DNA of 41,018 bases, from contig REDG01000027.1 of assembly GCA_007693605.1 (NCBI GenBank), forward strand, positions 1-41,018, read 5' to 3'. The DNA is from Bradymonadales bacterium. GTDB taxonomy: Bacteria; Bdellovibrionota; UBA2394. Position 1 is the stretch's first letter; each line of letters begins with the position of its first letter. A program made the translations under genes and the position numbers. Of the stretch, positions 33,431 through 41,018 are shown in pieces. The notes under the pieces are model-generated. The model was not told the origin of the DNA. It did not search any database and saw only the letters and a list, made by a program, of their open reading frames with translations.

Positions 33431-35428
33431 TCAATCTTTGACTTGAATGACCTTGCCCTCAAAAACTGTCGCCTCTTGAAGCGTTCTCATTCGATCTCGT
33501 ATTTTTGCAGCCTTTTCAAAATCGAGCTCTTTAACCGCCTTAAGCTTTTCTGCCTCCAAAACTTTCAGATCATTCCCCAAATGCTCCAAAGAGGGTGCGA
33601 CTTCCACTTCGATAAAGCCCTGTTCACGAGCCACCTCTTCCAGGCTCTTCTGGAGTTCTCGTTGAATTTTTTCTGGCTTGATGCCGTTGTCGAGATTGAA
33701 CTGTTCTTGCAGCTTCCGCCGCTCGTCGGTGATTTGAATACACTCCTGCATCGAAGTGGTCACTTCATCGGCAAAAAAGGCCACGCGACCGTTGAGATTT
33801 CGGGCGGCGCGACCGCACATTTGTAAAAGCGAAGTTTTTGACCGTAGAAAGCCTTCTTTGTCAGCATCCAAGATCGCCACCAAACTGACCTCTGGAAGGT
33901 CTAGGCCCTCTCTCAAGAGATTGATGCCCACCAAAATGTCGTAAACCCCCGCTCTGAGATCTTTCAGCAGCTGAGATCTCTCCATCGTTTCAACATCGGC
34001 ATGCATATACCTCACCCTGAAGCCCAGCTCATTGAGATACTGACATAGATTTTCTGCACTCTTTTTGGTCAAGGTCGCCACGAGCGTCCGTTCTCCGTTC
34101 GTGATTTGCTCTCGGAGCAATTCAACCAACCGATCAACTTGGTTGGTGGCCGGATAGATATTGATTTTAGGATCCAACAAACCGGTAGGTCGCACCACCT
34201 GCTCTACAATTCGCCCTTCAGACCTCTTCATTTCAAAGTCGGCTGGCGTTGCCGAAACATAAACACACTGCCCCATGCGATCCAAGAATTCTTCAAACTT
34301 TAGGGGACGGTTGTCGAGTGCTGAAGGAAGACGAAATCCATGATCTACGAGAACTTGTTTGCGAGAACGATCCCCTCGATACATCCCCCCTATTTGAGGA
34401 ATGCTGACATGACTCTCATCAATGAACAAAAGATAATCCTTAGGAAAATAATCAATCAATGTGTAAGGCGACTCCCCCTCAGCTCGCCCGGTGAGGTGTC
34501 GAGAATAGTTTTCAATACCCGGACAAAAGCCAAGTTCACGAAGCATTTCTAAATCAAAGTTTATTCTCTGCTCGAGCCTCTTTGCCTCCAACACTTTCCT
34601 TTCATTCTTTAGCTCCGCAAGTCGTTGAGTAAACTCCTTTTCAATAGCTTCAATGGCAGACTGAAGACGGCTTTGCGCGGTAATGTAATGGGTGGTTGGA
34701 TAAATGGATACCCGATCCAGGGTTCTCATTTTTTTTCCAGTGAGAGGATCAATCTCAGACAGCCGATCAATATAGTCCCCAAACAATTCCACTCGAACGG
34801 CGCGTCTCTCTTCTGAGGCTGGAAAAATCTCGATGACATCCCCTCTCACGCGAAAACAGCCCCTCGCGAATTCATCGTCTCTACGCGAGTAACGAAGCAA
34901 GTCAAGCTCGGCAATCAGCTCTTCTCGCTTTATCTTTTGGTTGTTTGACAACGAGATCAACATCGCCCGGTAGTCTTCGGGTGATCCCAAACCATAAATG
35001 CAAGAGACCGAGGCCACCACAATCACATCCCTTCTCTCAAGAAGGGATCGCGTGGCAGAGTGCCGCATCTTATCGATCGTTTCGTTAATGGCTGAATCTT
35101 TCTCGATATAGGTGTCTGTGGAGGGCACATAGGCCTCGGGCTGATAATAATCAAAGTAACTCACAAAATACTCGACCGCATTTCTTGGGAACAAGTCTCG
35201 AAACTCCATGAAGAGCTGAGTGGCGAGAGTCTTGTTGTGAGCGATCACTAAGGTTGGTCGGTTAAAGTGAGCGATGACATTGGCCATGCTGAAGGTTTTG
35301 CCAGATCCGGTAATCCCCAACAGCACCTGCTCGTTGACTCCGGCCTCAATCCCTTCGATCAAAGATCGTATGGCCGAAACTTGCCCTCCCGCAGGCTTGA
35401 ATTTTGTTTCTAACTCAAATTTCTTCAT
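33431..35428 (-). CDS. uvrB: Excinuclease ABC subunit B
   Basis: Damage-verifying helicase-like subunit of UvrABC. The 665 residues carry Walker A GITGSGKT (38-45), the beta-hairpin region YYQPEAYVPSTDTYIEKDSAIN, DESH (in LLFIDESHVSIPQIGGMY), helicase motif VI QMCGRAARN, and a C-terminal UVR motif (EAEKLKAVKELDFEKAAKIRDRM) that binds UvrC. It starts inside the gltX stop (ATGA), and uvrC follows at once. Confidence 0.98.
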   Translation of the reverse strand: MKKFELETKFKPAGGQVSAIRSLIEGIEAGVNEQVLLGITGSGKTFSMANVIAHFNRPTLVIAHNKTLATQLFMEFRDLFPRNAVEYFVSYFDYYQPEAYVPSTDTYIEKDSAINETIDKMRHSATRSLLERRDVIVVASVSCIYGLGSPEDYRAMLISLSNNQKIKREELIAELDLLRYSRRDDEFARGCFRVRGDVIEIFPASEERRAVRVELFGDYIDRLSEIDPLTGKKMRTLDRVSIYPTTHYITAQSRLQSAIEAIEKEFTQRLAELKNERKVLEAKRLEQRINFDLEMLRELGFCPGIENYSRHLTGRAEGESPYTLIDYFPKDYLLFIDESHVSIPQIGGMYRGDRSRKQVLVDHGFRLPSALDNRPLKFEEFLDRMGQCVYVSATPADFEMKRSEGRIVEQVVRPTGLLDPKINIYPATNQVDRLVELLREQITNGERTLVATLTKKSAENLCQYLNELGFRVRYMHADVETMERSQLLKDLRAGVYDILVGINLLREGLDLPEVSLVAILDADKEGFLRSKTSLLQMCGRAARNLNGRVAFFADEVTTSMQECIQITDERRKLQEQFNLDNGIKPEKIQRELQKSLEEVAREQGFIEVEVAPSLEHLGNDLKVLEAEKLKAVKELDFEKAAKIRDRMRTLQEATVFEGKVIQVKD

Positions 35429-36885
35429 GCCGTTGCTGAGTTCGGTCTCCCTCTTTTCATCGCCAGCTCAAGCCGCTTCAAAACCTGCTCAGCTCCCAGA
35501 AGCTTCGCAAGGGGAATCAACTCGGGGCCGGTAAAACTTCCGGTGATGGCGGCACGAAAAGGAAAAAACAGAGCCTTACCCTTGAGGCCAAGACTCTTGC
35601 CCGCCCCCTTAATCTCTTCTGCCAACACTAGCTCAACCGAACTGCCCTCCGCAGTCATTCGCTCTTTTGTCGCAGAATACACCGTACCCAACAGCTTCTG
35701 AGTATCTTCTGAGGCGAGAAGATTTTGCACCTCAGGATCGGATTGATAGTCCGGCTCCTTGAGATAGGCCTCAACCTTTCTGAAATCCGTCAACACTTCC
35801 GCACTATGCTTTACCAGAGCGATCGCTTGACTCCAACGATCTTGCCATTCGGGCATCTGACAGGGCACTAGTTTCGCAAGCTCTGACTCACTCAAGTCTT
35901 GTATGTGCTGGCCGTTCAAAAACTTGAGTTTCTGAAAATCAAAGAGTGCACGGCTCTTATTCACTCGCTCCAAATCAAATCGCTGAATCAGTTCATTCAT
36001 GGAAAACTTCTCGCCCGTGACGGAAGTGTCACCAGGCGACCAACCCAAGAGCGCCAAGTAGTTCACCAGGCCGGAGGGCAGATAACCATCATTTTTAAGA
36101 TTCTCAATCGACAGACTACCCGCGCGCTTCGAAAATTTTCCTCCATCGGAATCTCCGATCATCGGCAAATGGGCAAAAACGGGTTCGCTAAATCCCAGTG
36201 CGCGATAAATCAAAACCTGACGAAAGGTGTTCGAAAGATGATCCTCGCCTCGAGTGACATGGGTGATCTCCATCAAAGCGTCGTCTACTGCATTCGCAAA
36301 CAGAAACACGGGCACCCCGTTTGATCGAAACAGAACAAAATCGCCGATCACTTCGGGGCTCATCTTCACCTCTCCCCGAACGGCATCTTTGATGACAATC
36401 GGATCGGAGCTTTCATCCACCAGCATTCGCCAAACAAACTTCTCTCCTGCATCTGCCCTCTTTTGAGATTCTTGGTCAGAGAGTTGGCGGTACCGACCCG
36501 AATATTTAATGGGCCTTCCTTGAGACACTTGAAGCTTTCTTTCCTGTTCCAATTCTTCAGGGGTGGCAAAGCAGCGGTATATTCGAGTCAGCTTAGAGAG
36601 TTTTTTCAAATAGCTCTCATAAAGGGAGGATCGCTCAGAGCAGCGATAGGGTCCGACAGGTCCGCCTTTCTGGGGGCCCTCATCCCACTCAAGCCCTAGC
36701 CAGAGCAGATCACGATAAATGGCCTCTTCAGAGCCTTCGACCAATCTCTCTTGGTCAGTGTCTTCAATTCTGAGAATGAACTGGCCCTGGCAGTGCCTCG
36801 CATACAAAAAAGCAAACAGAGCGGTTCGTGCATTTCCTAGATGAAGAAAGCCGGTTGGGGAGGGGGCAAATCGAGTTCTAACCAT
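35425..36885 (-). CDS. gltX: Glutamyl-tRNA synthetase
   Basis: Class Ib enzyme of 486 residues that charges tRNA-Glu. The HIGH motif appears as HLGN (15-18) in RFAPSPTGFLHLGNARTA and the KMSKS motif as KFSKR (about 249-253). The zinc-type CxC of some enzymes is absent; the region reads RCFATPEELEQER. Whether it also charges tRNA-Gln cannot be told without the rest of the genome. It is the first gene of an overlap-linked set with uvrB and uvrC, 107 bp after ispF. Confidence 0.97.
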   Translation of the reverse strand: MVRTRFAPSPTGFLHLGNARTALFAFLYARHCQGQFILRIEDTDQERLVEGSEEAIYRDLLWLGLEWDEGPQKGGPVGPYRCSERSSLYESYLKKLSKLTRIYRCFATPEELEQERKLQVSQGRPIKYSGRYRQLSDQESQKRADAGEKFVWRMLVDESSDPIVIKDAVRGEVKMSPEVIGDFVLFRSNGVPVFLFANAVDDALMEITHVTRGEDHLSNTFRQVLIYRALGFSEPVFAHLPMIGDSDGGKFSKRAGSLSIENLKNDGYLPSGLVNYLALLGWSPGDTSVTGEKFSMNELIQRFDLERVNKSRALFDFQKLKFLNGQHIQDLSESELAKLVPCQMPEWQDRWSQAIALVKHSAEVLTDFRKVEAYLKEPDYQSDPEVQNLLASEDTQKLLGTVYSATKERMTAEGSSVELVLAEEIKGAGKSLGLKGKALFFPFRAAITGSFTGPELIPLAKLLGAEQVLKRLELAMKRGRPNSATA

Positions 36886-36992
36886 AGCTCAGTCATAGCC
36901 TGCATTCGGGGGCCTGACAAAGTCTCCGTGTTTAGAATTCCGATTTTGCTAACTCCCCGATGTCGGGAGACAAAGCAGACAGGCCTGTAGCG

Positions 36993-37490
36993 TCAGTCCC
37001 TCGATTCGGGAGCCAAAAGAAGGCAATGCGCCTGCGCCACAATCCCCTCTTTTCGGCCCACAAAGCCCAAGAAATCTGTCGTGGTCGCCTTCACTGAAAG
37101 GCGAGAGAGAGAGAGGCCCAATAGTTCACACATCCGTTCTCTGATCTGGGGGATATGCAGGGCCAATTTTGGCTCCTGAGCAATCACAACGACGTCTAGA
37201 GAAATCAATTCGTATGAGCTTCGCTGCAGTTCATTTCTCGTCCAGCTTAGAAATTCAGTGCTCGAAACTCCGGCCCATTTAGGGTCGCTTGAAGGAAAGT
37301 GAGTGCCAATATCGCCACCTCCCATCGCGCCAAGAATCGCATCGACGACGGCATGAATCAAAACATCCGCATCGGAATGGCCCGCCAAACCCTTCTTAAA
37401 AGGAATCTGAACTCCCCCAATCCAAAGCTCCCTGCCCTCTTCAAAGGCGTGTGCATCTATGCCTGAACCAATTCTCAAACGATTCCACAT
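36993..37490 (-). CDS. ispF: 2-C-methyl-D-erythritol 2,4-cyclodiphosphate synthase
   Basis: Fifth step of the MEP isoprenoid pathway: forms the cyclic diphosphate from CDP-methylerythritol 2-phosphate. The 165 residues have the zinc ligands D12 and H14 (GIDAHAF) and H46 (HSDADVLIHA), the DIGTHFPSSDPKW loop, and the conserved C-terminal KATTTDFLGFVGRKEGIVAQA. Its start overlaps the end of ispD by 16 bp, a pairing that mirrors the fused IspDF proteins of some proteobacteria, but here as two proteins. Confidence 0.97.
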   Translation of the reverse strand: MWNRLRIGSGIDAHAFEEGRELWIGGVQIPFKKGLAGHSDADVLIHAVVDAILGAMGGGDIGTHFPSSDPKWAGVSSTEFLSWTRNELQRSSYELISLDVVVIAQEPKLALHIPQIRERMCELLGLSLSRLSVKATTTDFLGFVGRKEGIVAQAHCLLLAPESRD

Positions 37491-38200
37491 GATACAAGGG
37501 CCTCTAGCAGTTTTAGGTCTTCGAACCGAGTGATTTTTGTATTGTAGGGGTCACCCTCTACCTCAGCGACTTGAAAACCCTTTTCGATAAACAAGCTAAT
37601 GTCGTCGGTGAAATTCCGATCAGACGCACTCAAGCTGTCGTGCAACTCCTTCAAAACCGAAAGTCGAAAAGCTTGAGGAGTTTGCGCTCTTCGTAGATGA
37701 GAGCGATCGAGCGGGCTGGGCTGAATTCCCCCTTCCGTCGCACTCACCACCGTGTCTGCAATTTGAAGGCATGGCAGGGCCGCTGGATAGCGCTCAAGGG
37801 CCTGAAGCAGCGTTTTCAAATAGCTGCCCCTAAAGATCGGTCTGGCCGCGTCGTGAACCAGAACAAATGGCACGCTCCTTAAAGCGGCCAAACCCTTTCT
37901 TACAGAGTCTTGCCTTCTTAAACCACCCTCAACAATCTTAAGCTCTGCTTCAAGCTTGCCATACTCCTCAAGGCTCTTTTCAAAAGCCGATCGAGTCTCT
38001 AACGAAACGACTAAGACAAGCTCCTCAATCTTAATCTGAAACAAAGAGTCTAAAGCCCAATGAAGAACCGGCCGGCCCCCCAACAAACACAAGGCCTTCG
38101 AATGGAAGGCCTTGTTGTCGGATTCACCGACACTCTCAACAAATCTTTGGCTCGATCCCGCTGAAACAACAACTGCAGAAACTGCTGTTTCAGGTGTCAT
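37475..38200 (-). CDS. ispD: 2-C-methyl-D-erythritol 4-phosphate cytidylyltransferase
   Basis: Third step of the MEP pathway: joins CMP to methylerythritol 4-phosphate. A Rossmann-like nucleotidyltransferase of 241 residues. The N-terminal glycine loop is VVVSAGSSQRF, slightly unlike the common AAGxGxRM form. VLVHDAARPIF and the RSHLRRAQTPQAFRLSVL block are typical, and DPYNTKITRFEDL closes the domain. It starts 5 bp after the CarD-type regulator, so isoprenoid synthesis genes seem co-transcribed with it. Confidence 0.95.
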   Translation of the reverse strand: MTPETAVSAVVVSAGSSQRFVESVGESDNKAFHSKALCLLGGRPVLHWALDSLFQIKIEELVLVVSLETRSAFEKSLEEYGKLEAELKIVEGGLRRQDSVRKGLAALRSVPFVLVHDAARPIFRGSYLKTLLQALERYPAALPCLQIADTVVSATEGGIQPSPLDRSHLRRAQTPQAFRLSVLKELHDSLSASDRNFTDDISLFIEKGFQVAEVEGDPYNTKITRFEDLKLLEALVSCGIV

Positions 38201-38205
38201 ATGAC

Positions 38206-38799
38206 TTAAGCTGCAAAGAGCTCTTCGATCTGCGCCTCAACCGTTGGTTCATCGGTGTCTTCAGCGATAGCAAGCTCTCGAACCAAAAGACCCTTAGCCA
38301 ACTCCAACATTTTCTTTTCCCCAAAGGAAAGAACCTTATCTGTTCTCAAGACACAAAGATCTCTTAAAACTTCTGTGATTTCATAAATGGAGCCAGTCTT
38401 AATCTTTTCCATATACTCTCGATAACGACGGTTCCATGTGCTCTGCTCCACAACGATCTTTTTGTCCTTCAGCATACTGTAGACTTTGGACACTTCTGAC
38501 TCATTTGCAATCGGTCGAAGGCCGACATTGGCAACCTTGTTGGTTGGGACCATCACGGTAATATCATTCTCGAGAATCCGAATCATATAAAATGAAATCG
38601 AAATTCCAGAAATTTCTTTTGATTCGATAGACTGAATCTGTCCAACACCGTGGCCAGGATAGACCACTTTCTGGCCTTCTTCGAAATTCATATCCTGAGC
38701 GGGCTTAACTCGCCTCATCGCCTTTCTAGCAAAAGGTGAACGCTTCACAGGACTAGGACGAAACGCATTCGTCCGAACAGCAGCTTTAGAAATACCCAT
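38206..38799 (-). CDS. CarD/CdnL family RNA polymerase-binding regulator
   Basis: Members bind the RNA polymerase beta subunit and stabilise open complexes, especially at rRNA promoters. From the ATG at 38799 (GGAG 4 nt upstream) it has 197 residues. An extra basic N-terminal tail of about 35 residues (VKRSPFARKAMRRVKP) precedes the Tudor-like interaction domain (FEEGQKVVYPGHGVGQIQSIE). The C-terminal helical domain has STWNRRYREYMEKIKTG and VLRDLCVLRTDKVLSFGEKKMLE, with the conserved W. It heads the carD-ispD-ispF run. Confidence 0.93.
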   Translation of the reverse strand: MGISKAAVRTNAFRPSPVKRSPFARKAMRRVKPAQDMNFEEGQKVVYPGHGVGQIQSIESKEISGISISFYMIRILENDITVMVPTNKVANVGLRPIANESEVSKVYSMLKDKKIVVEQSTWNRRYREYMEKIKTGSIYEITEVLRDLCVLRTDKVLSFGEKKMLELAKGLLVRELAIAEDTDEPTVEAQIEELFAA

Positions 38800-38817
38800 A
38801 GTTCTCCATACCCCCAA

Positions 38818-39146
38818 AAAAAGATTCTACATATCCTCTCGGATATCCATTGTTGTCACATTTCGAACATTGGATGCGTTTTTCGCACCTACATATTCTT
38901 ACTCTCACAGCGGTGCGTTTGCCGAAAGGCAAAACCCCCAGGAGTTTGGAAGCTAACACAATTTCAGACGAAAGTAAAGCTCACTCGAACCCCTTGATTT
39001 CACTTGATAAAACCAGCATACTCTAGGCTCCCTCAGCATTCAAGCCCCTAAGCCCAAGTCTCTGACCGGAATCTTCGACGCATTGCAGACTTCGCTTGAT
39101 TGGGCGGTTCTGGCTTCGTTACAGTGTCATCAAGGGGACAGGGGAT
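38818..39146. other. Divergent intergenic region
   Basis: No gene seen. It holds the presumed promoters of carD (minus) and of the secreted protein (plus). Two small hairpins are visible: ATATCC/GGATAT near 38836-38851, and TTTGCC-GAAA-GGCAAA near 38918-38933. Confidence 0.5.
38995..39023 (+). promoter_or_regulatory. Weak candidate promoter of the secreted protein gene
   Basis: TTGATT at 38995-39000 and CATACT at 39018-39023 are 17 bp apart, each matching consensus at four of six places. The predicted leader is about 115 nt. Confidence 0.3.
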
Positions 39147-40109
39147 ATGATTTCAACTTTCTGGTCTAAACTGGCTTTTAGCGGCTCATTGCTGAGTTCA
39201 GTTTTTGTGCTCACCGCAGGGACGAGTTTTGCTCATATCGAGTCCGATATCGAGGACCTCAGTTTCGAAACGCTAGAGAACTATGCGACCTACAAGAGCT
39301 TTCGAGACGCCCTGTCAGCGGCCGAACGAGAGGCCTTCCGAAACAATGATCCCTTTGATCCAACCAATCGAACGCCTCACTCTCAAAACCCCATTCGAAG
39401 ACCTGGCTTTAATGACATTGGCTCGAGAGTTCCCATCCCACGACAGGGTGCCGCCTTTATCGTCGCGCTTGAAGTTTTGTATCAGACTCTCAACTACTAC
39501 GGGGTCGAACATATCGTTGAGAGAAGAGGCAATACGATTGACTTTCAAGTCGTTCATTCGAGCAAGGGCCATTTCAACTCCCTCGATCGGCTCCAAGTGA
39601 CTTACGCCCTTCAAGAGTTCTCTCGATTCTTCACCGCCTATATGTGCAACGCGCCGACCATTGAAAATTTCTATCATGCCTTTTCGCAGATTCCGATTGA
39701 GGAGATCGGATTGAGATTTAAGTTTGATATGGCCTGGGCTTTGTTGGGCAATCTTCTGCCTACAGAACCGCGGGCAATCTTCGCGGTCGGAAGTCGGTGG
39801 GCTGCGCTTGGACAACTTTTAGGGGGCTCTTCAACCATCACCGGACAGGTAGAGGATCAGAGAGAGCTAAGCCGTTGGCTGGGCATGCTCACGGATATCA
39901 CGAATCTAGTGGAGGGCTTGAGCCGAATGGTCTGTTATGTCGACATTCGACCTGATCCGGTTGAAGAGATTCAGAAGAGAATTGTGATCAATCGGCTCTT
40001 GGACCTGGAACTTTCAATGTTTCAAAACTACGAGTCCCTTCAAGAGCTTGTAGATGCGGCGATTGCGGAAGGCCGAGCCGCTCAGGTGCAACGCCTTCAG
40101 GACCGCTAA
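39147..40109 (+). CDS. Secreted protein of unknown function
   Basis: I do not recognise this 320-residue protein. The ATG at 39147 (AGGGG close upstream) gives a good signal peptide, about residues 1-29, with cleavage after SFA. The mature part starts acidic (HIESDIEDLSFETLENYATYKSFRDAL has several Glu/Asp), then a Pro/Asn/Arg-rich linker, then mostly helical sequence. Two cysteines, in YMCNAP and MVCYVD, could form a disulfide in the periplasm. The last 50 residues look like amphipathic helices. It stands alone between carD and the tRNA repeat region. Confidence 0.75.
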   Translation: MISTFWSKLAFSGSLLSSVFVLTAGTSFAHIESDIEDLSFETLENYATYKSFRDALSAAEREAFRNNDPFDPTNRTPHSQNPIRRPGFNDIGSRVPIPRQGAAFIVALEVLYQTLNYYGVEHIVERRGNTIDFQVVHSSKGHFNSLDRLQVTYALQEFSRFFTAYMCNAPTIENFYHAFSQIPIEEIGLRFKFDMAWALLGNLLPTEPRAIFAVGSRWAALGQLLGGSSTITGQVEDQRELSRWLGMLTDITNLVEGLSRMVCYVDIRPDPVEEIQKRIVINRLLDLELSMFQNYESLQELVDAAIAEGRAAQVQRLQDR

Positions 40110-40269
40110 AATCCAAGGAACTGATCAAAGGGCTTGCTCTCAGAAGCCCAAGCTTGATACGAAAACTAAAGAAAAGGGGTCAGAGGATGAAAGTGCCTGG
40201 CTGCCTGTAGTCTTAGTGTTGAGCGGAAACGAAGGAGTATGAAAGAGGACTGTCGCCAGCCTCTTGATT
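40110..40269. other. Gene-free stretch before the repeat region
   Basis: No ORF I trust. A hairpin GGGCTT/AAGCCC (40130-40135 with 40144-40149) follows the upstream stop by 20 bp and may help end transcription, but there is no T-run. Confidence 0.4.
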
Positions 40270-40392
40270 GGGAGTGGCGATAAGGGTCCAGATGCGCGAA
40301 GGCAAGGAGCGAGCATCGCAGTGTGGTTCAATGCCACTCGAGAAGCGCAGCGACGCAGCCGCCAAAGCGGGTAGGCCTTTAGTGACACTCCC
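40270..40392. repeat. 123-bp inverted-repeat element, copy 2
   Basis: The minus strand of this segment matches 23524-23647 almost throughout. Ends are GGGAGTGGCGATAAGGG and, on the minus strand, GGGAGTGTCACTAAAGG. It lies 18 bp before the first tRNA-fragment repeat unit. Confidence 0.72.
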
Positions 40393-40410
40393 GAGTAGAG
40401 TTTTACGAAA

Positions 40411-40725
40411 GTGCCCATAGCTCAGCTGTCAGGGCTTTAGCCCTGCCAAGTATGGAGAGAGCATCGCTCTATCCAGCTGAGCGGACATGAAGGAGTTGAA
40501 GTAGAGTTTTTACGAGTGCCCATAGCTCAGCTGTCAGGGCTTTAGCCCTGCCAAGTATGGAGAGAGCATCGCTCTATCCAGCTGAGCGGACATGAAGGAG
40601 TTGAAGTAGAGTTTTTACGAGTGCCCATAGCTCAGCTGTCAGGGCTTTAGCCCTGCCAAGTATGGAGAGAGCATCGCTCTATCCAGCTGAGCGGACATGA
40701 AGGAGTTGAAGTAGAGTTTTTACGA
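40411..40725 (+). repeat. Three identical 105-bp tandem units built on a tRNA-Arg 5' fragment
   Basis: Units start at 40411, 40516 and 40621 and read the same base for base. Each begins with the first 18 nt of the tRNA that follows (GTGCCCATAGCTCAGCTG, to the middle of the D-loop). Next come a hairpin CAGGGC-TTTA-GCCCTG, then AGAGC-ATC-GCTCT, then GCTCTATCCAGCTGAGC, which is the exact reverse complement of the tRNA D-arm. The unit ends with the leader GAAGTAGAGTTTTTACGA, and the fourth start is the real tRNA at 40726. No unit holds an anticodon or a 3' half. Confidence 0.92.
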
Positions 40726-40799
40726 GTGCCCATAGCTCAGCTGGATAGAGCATCAGATTTCTAATCTGAGGGTCCCAGGTTCGAATCCTGGTGGGCACG
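40726..40799 (+). tRNA. tRNA-Arg (anticodon UCU)
   Basis: The acceptor stem GTGCCCA pairs with TGGGCAC, the D-stem GCTC with GAGC, and the anticodon stem TCAGA with TCTGA around the loop TTTCTAA (anticodon TCT, reads AGA). The T-arm is CCAGG-TTCGAAT-CCTGG and the discriminator base is G. CCA is not encoded. All stems are perfect, so the gene looks functional despite the repeats on both sides. Confidence 0.96.
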
Positions 40800-41018
40800 C
40801 ACTACTCCCCATTCCAAACCAAAAGCTAATCGTAATTGTTCCTATAGGCCAATTTACTCTCAGCTTCTGCGCTCTGCTCGAAGCTTCATTCGCTCGAAAG
40901 ACTCGCTCACCGTAAATTGGGGTTCGAATCCTGGTGGGCACGCATTACTCCTCACTCCACCCGAAAAGCTAATCGTAATTGTTCCTATAGGCATCTTTGC
41001 TCTCAAAGGCTCCGCCCT
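40778..41018 (+). repeat. Imperfect 143-bp duplication carrying the tRNA-Arg 3' end
   Basis: GGTTCGAATCCTGGTGGGCA at 40778 recurs exactly at 40921. The likeness goes on past the tRNA for about 50 bases, including an exact AAAAGCTAATCGTAATTGTT, and more weakly to the window edge. The second copy has only the T-arm and acceptor 3' strand, so it is not a tRNA gene. The copy may continue beyond the window. Confidence 0.85.
40849..40920. repeat. 72-bp segment bounded by inverted CCAATTTAC / GTAAATTGG
   Basis: The 9-bp ends are perfect inverted copies. The inside is rich in CTCG/CGAG and has no ORF. It ends exactly where the second tRNA 3' copy starts at 40921. Confidence 0.5.

Noticed and set aside
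36886..36992. Hairpin CTCCC...GGGAG after ispF as a terminator
   Set aside because: Stem is short with a bulge and no T-run follows on the minus strand.
40140..40418. Minus-strand 92-codon ORF, and the similar ORF at 23344-23643
   Set aside because: They read across the two copies of the dispersed inverted-repeat element; the shared peptide comes from the repeat, with no ribosome site or protein-like composition.
40411..40725. The 105-bp tandem repeats as a CRISPR array
   Set aside because: Whole 105-bp units are identical with no variable spacers, and the repeated part is tRNA sequence.
40753..40941. Minus-strand 62-codon ORF over the tRNA
   Set aside because: It is the reverse strand of the tRNA and its repeat; a typical false ORF of tRNA genes.

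Overview
The window reads as ordinary chromosome of a free-living Gram-negative bacterium. It has a Pal/CpoB envelope pair, lipoproteins with clear lipoboxes, periplasmic thioredoxins, a ComEC channel, and a CarD/CdnL regulator directly upstream of ispD-ispF. Gene density is very high, with many 4-bp ATGA overlaps, and G+C looks like the high forties to about 50 percent. CdnL with an N-terminal extension, an actinobacterial/archaeal-style ValS and split MnmD/MnmC genes suggest the Bdellovibrionota or a neighbouring deltaproteobacterial-type lineage. That placement is inference from protein style; no database search was possible.

Layout. 1-7170: lipocalin-like protein and trhO (-), serC (+), mgtE / Rossmann oxidoreductase / DoxX (-), then esterase and Sua5/TsaC (+). 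6750-7812 is a HEPN/MNT toxin-antitoxin-like module whose nucleotidyltransferase lies in a different frame from an AbrB-like N-terminal segment. 7856-13371: Tat-lipoprotein M48 protease (-), then mnmD, mnmC(o) and valS (+). 13430-18661: two periplasmic thioredoxin-fold proteins, a SixA-like phosphatase, a 265-bp element with terminal inverted repeats, Fe-superoxide dismutase, TrmH, a 2OG-Fe(II) oxygenase, a 159-nt self-complementary segment, and folE. 18701-25700: gloB, ppc, ogt, esterase, a 124-bp inverted-repeat element, an RNase HI carrying a C-terminal viroplasmin-like domain, a Bax-inhibitor-1 type membrane protein, smpB. 25693-38817 is a long minus-strand run: rsmA, tsaD, cpoB, pal, comEC, a barrel-like protein, uvrC, uvrB, gltX, ispF, ispD, carD. 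After one secreted protein of unknown function (39147-40109), the last 900 bases hold repeats around a tRNA-Arg(UCU) gene.

How the genes fit together. Translation and RNA quality genes are over-represented: valS, gltX, trhO, mnmD/mnmC, trmH, tsaC-type and tsaD for t6A, rsmA, smpB and tRNA-Arg. DNA repair is represented by uvrB, uvrC and ogt. The comEC start region can pair with the end of the upstream gene, which suggests coupled translation.

The most unusual part is 40270-41018. Three identical 105-bp tandem units each begin with the first 18 nt of tRNA-Arg(UCU) and contain an inverted copy of its D-arm. They lead directly into the intact tRNA, and a 3'-half copy of the same tRNA follows 143 bp downstream. 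A dispersed 123-124 bp inverted-repeat element (second copy at 23524) lies just upstream. I consider this array the best candidate for something undescribed.
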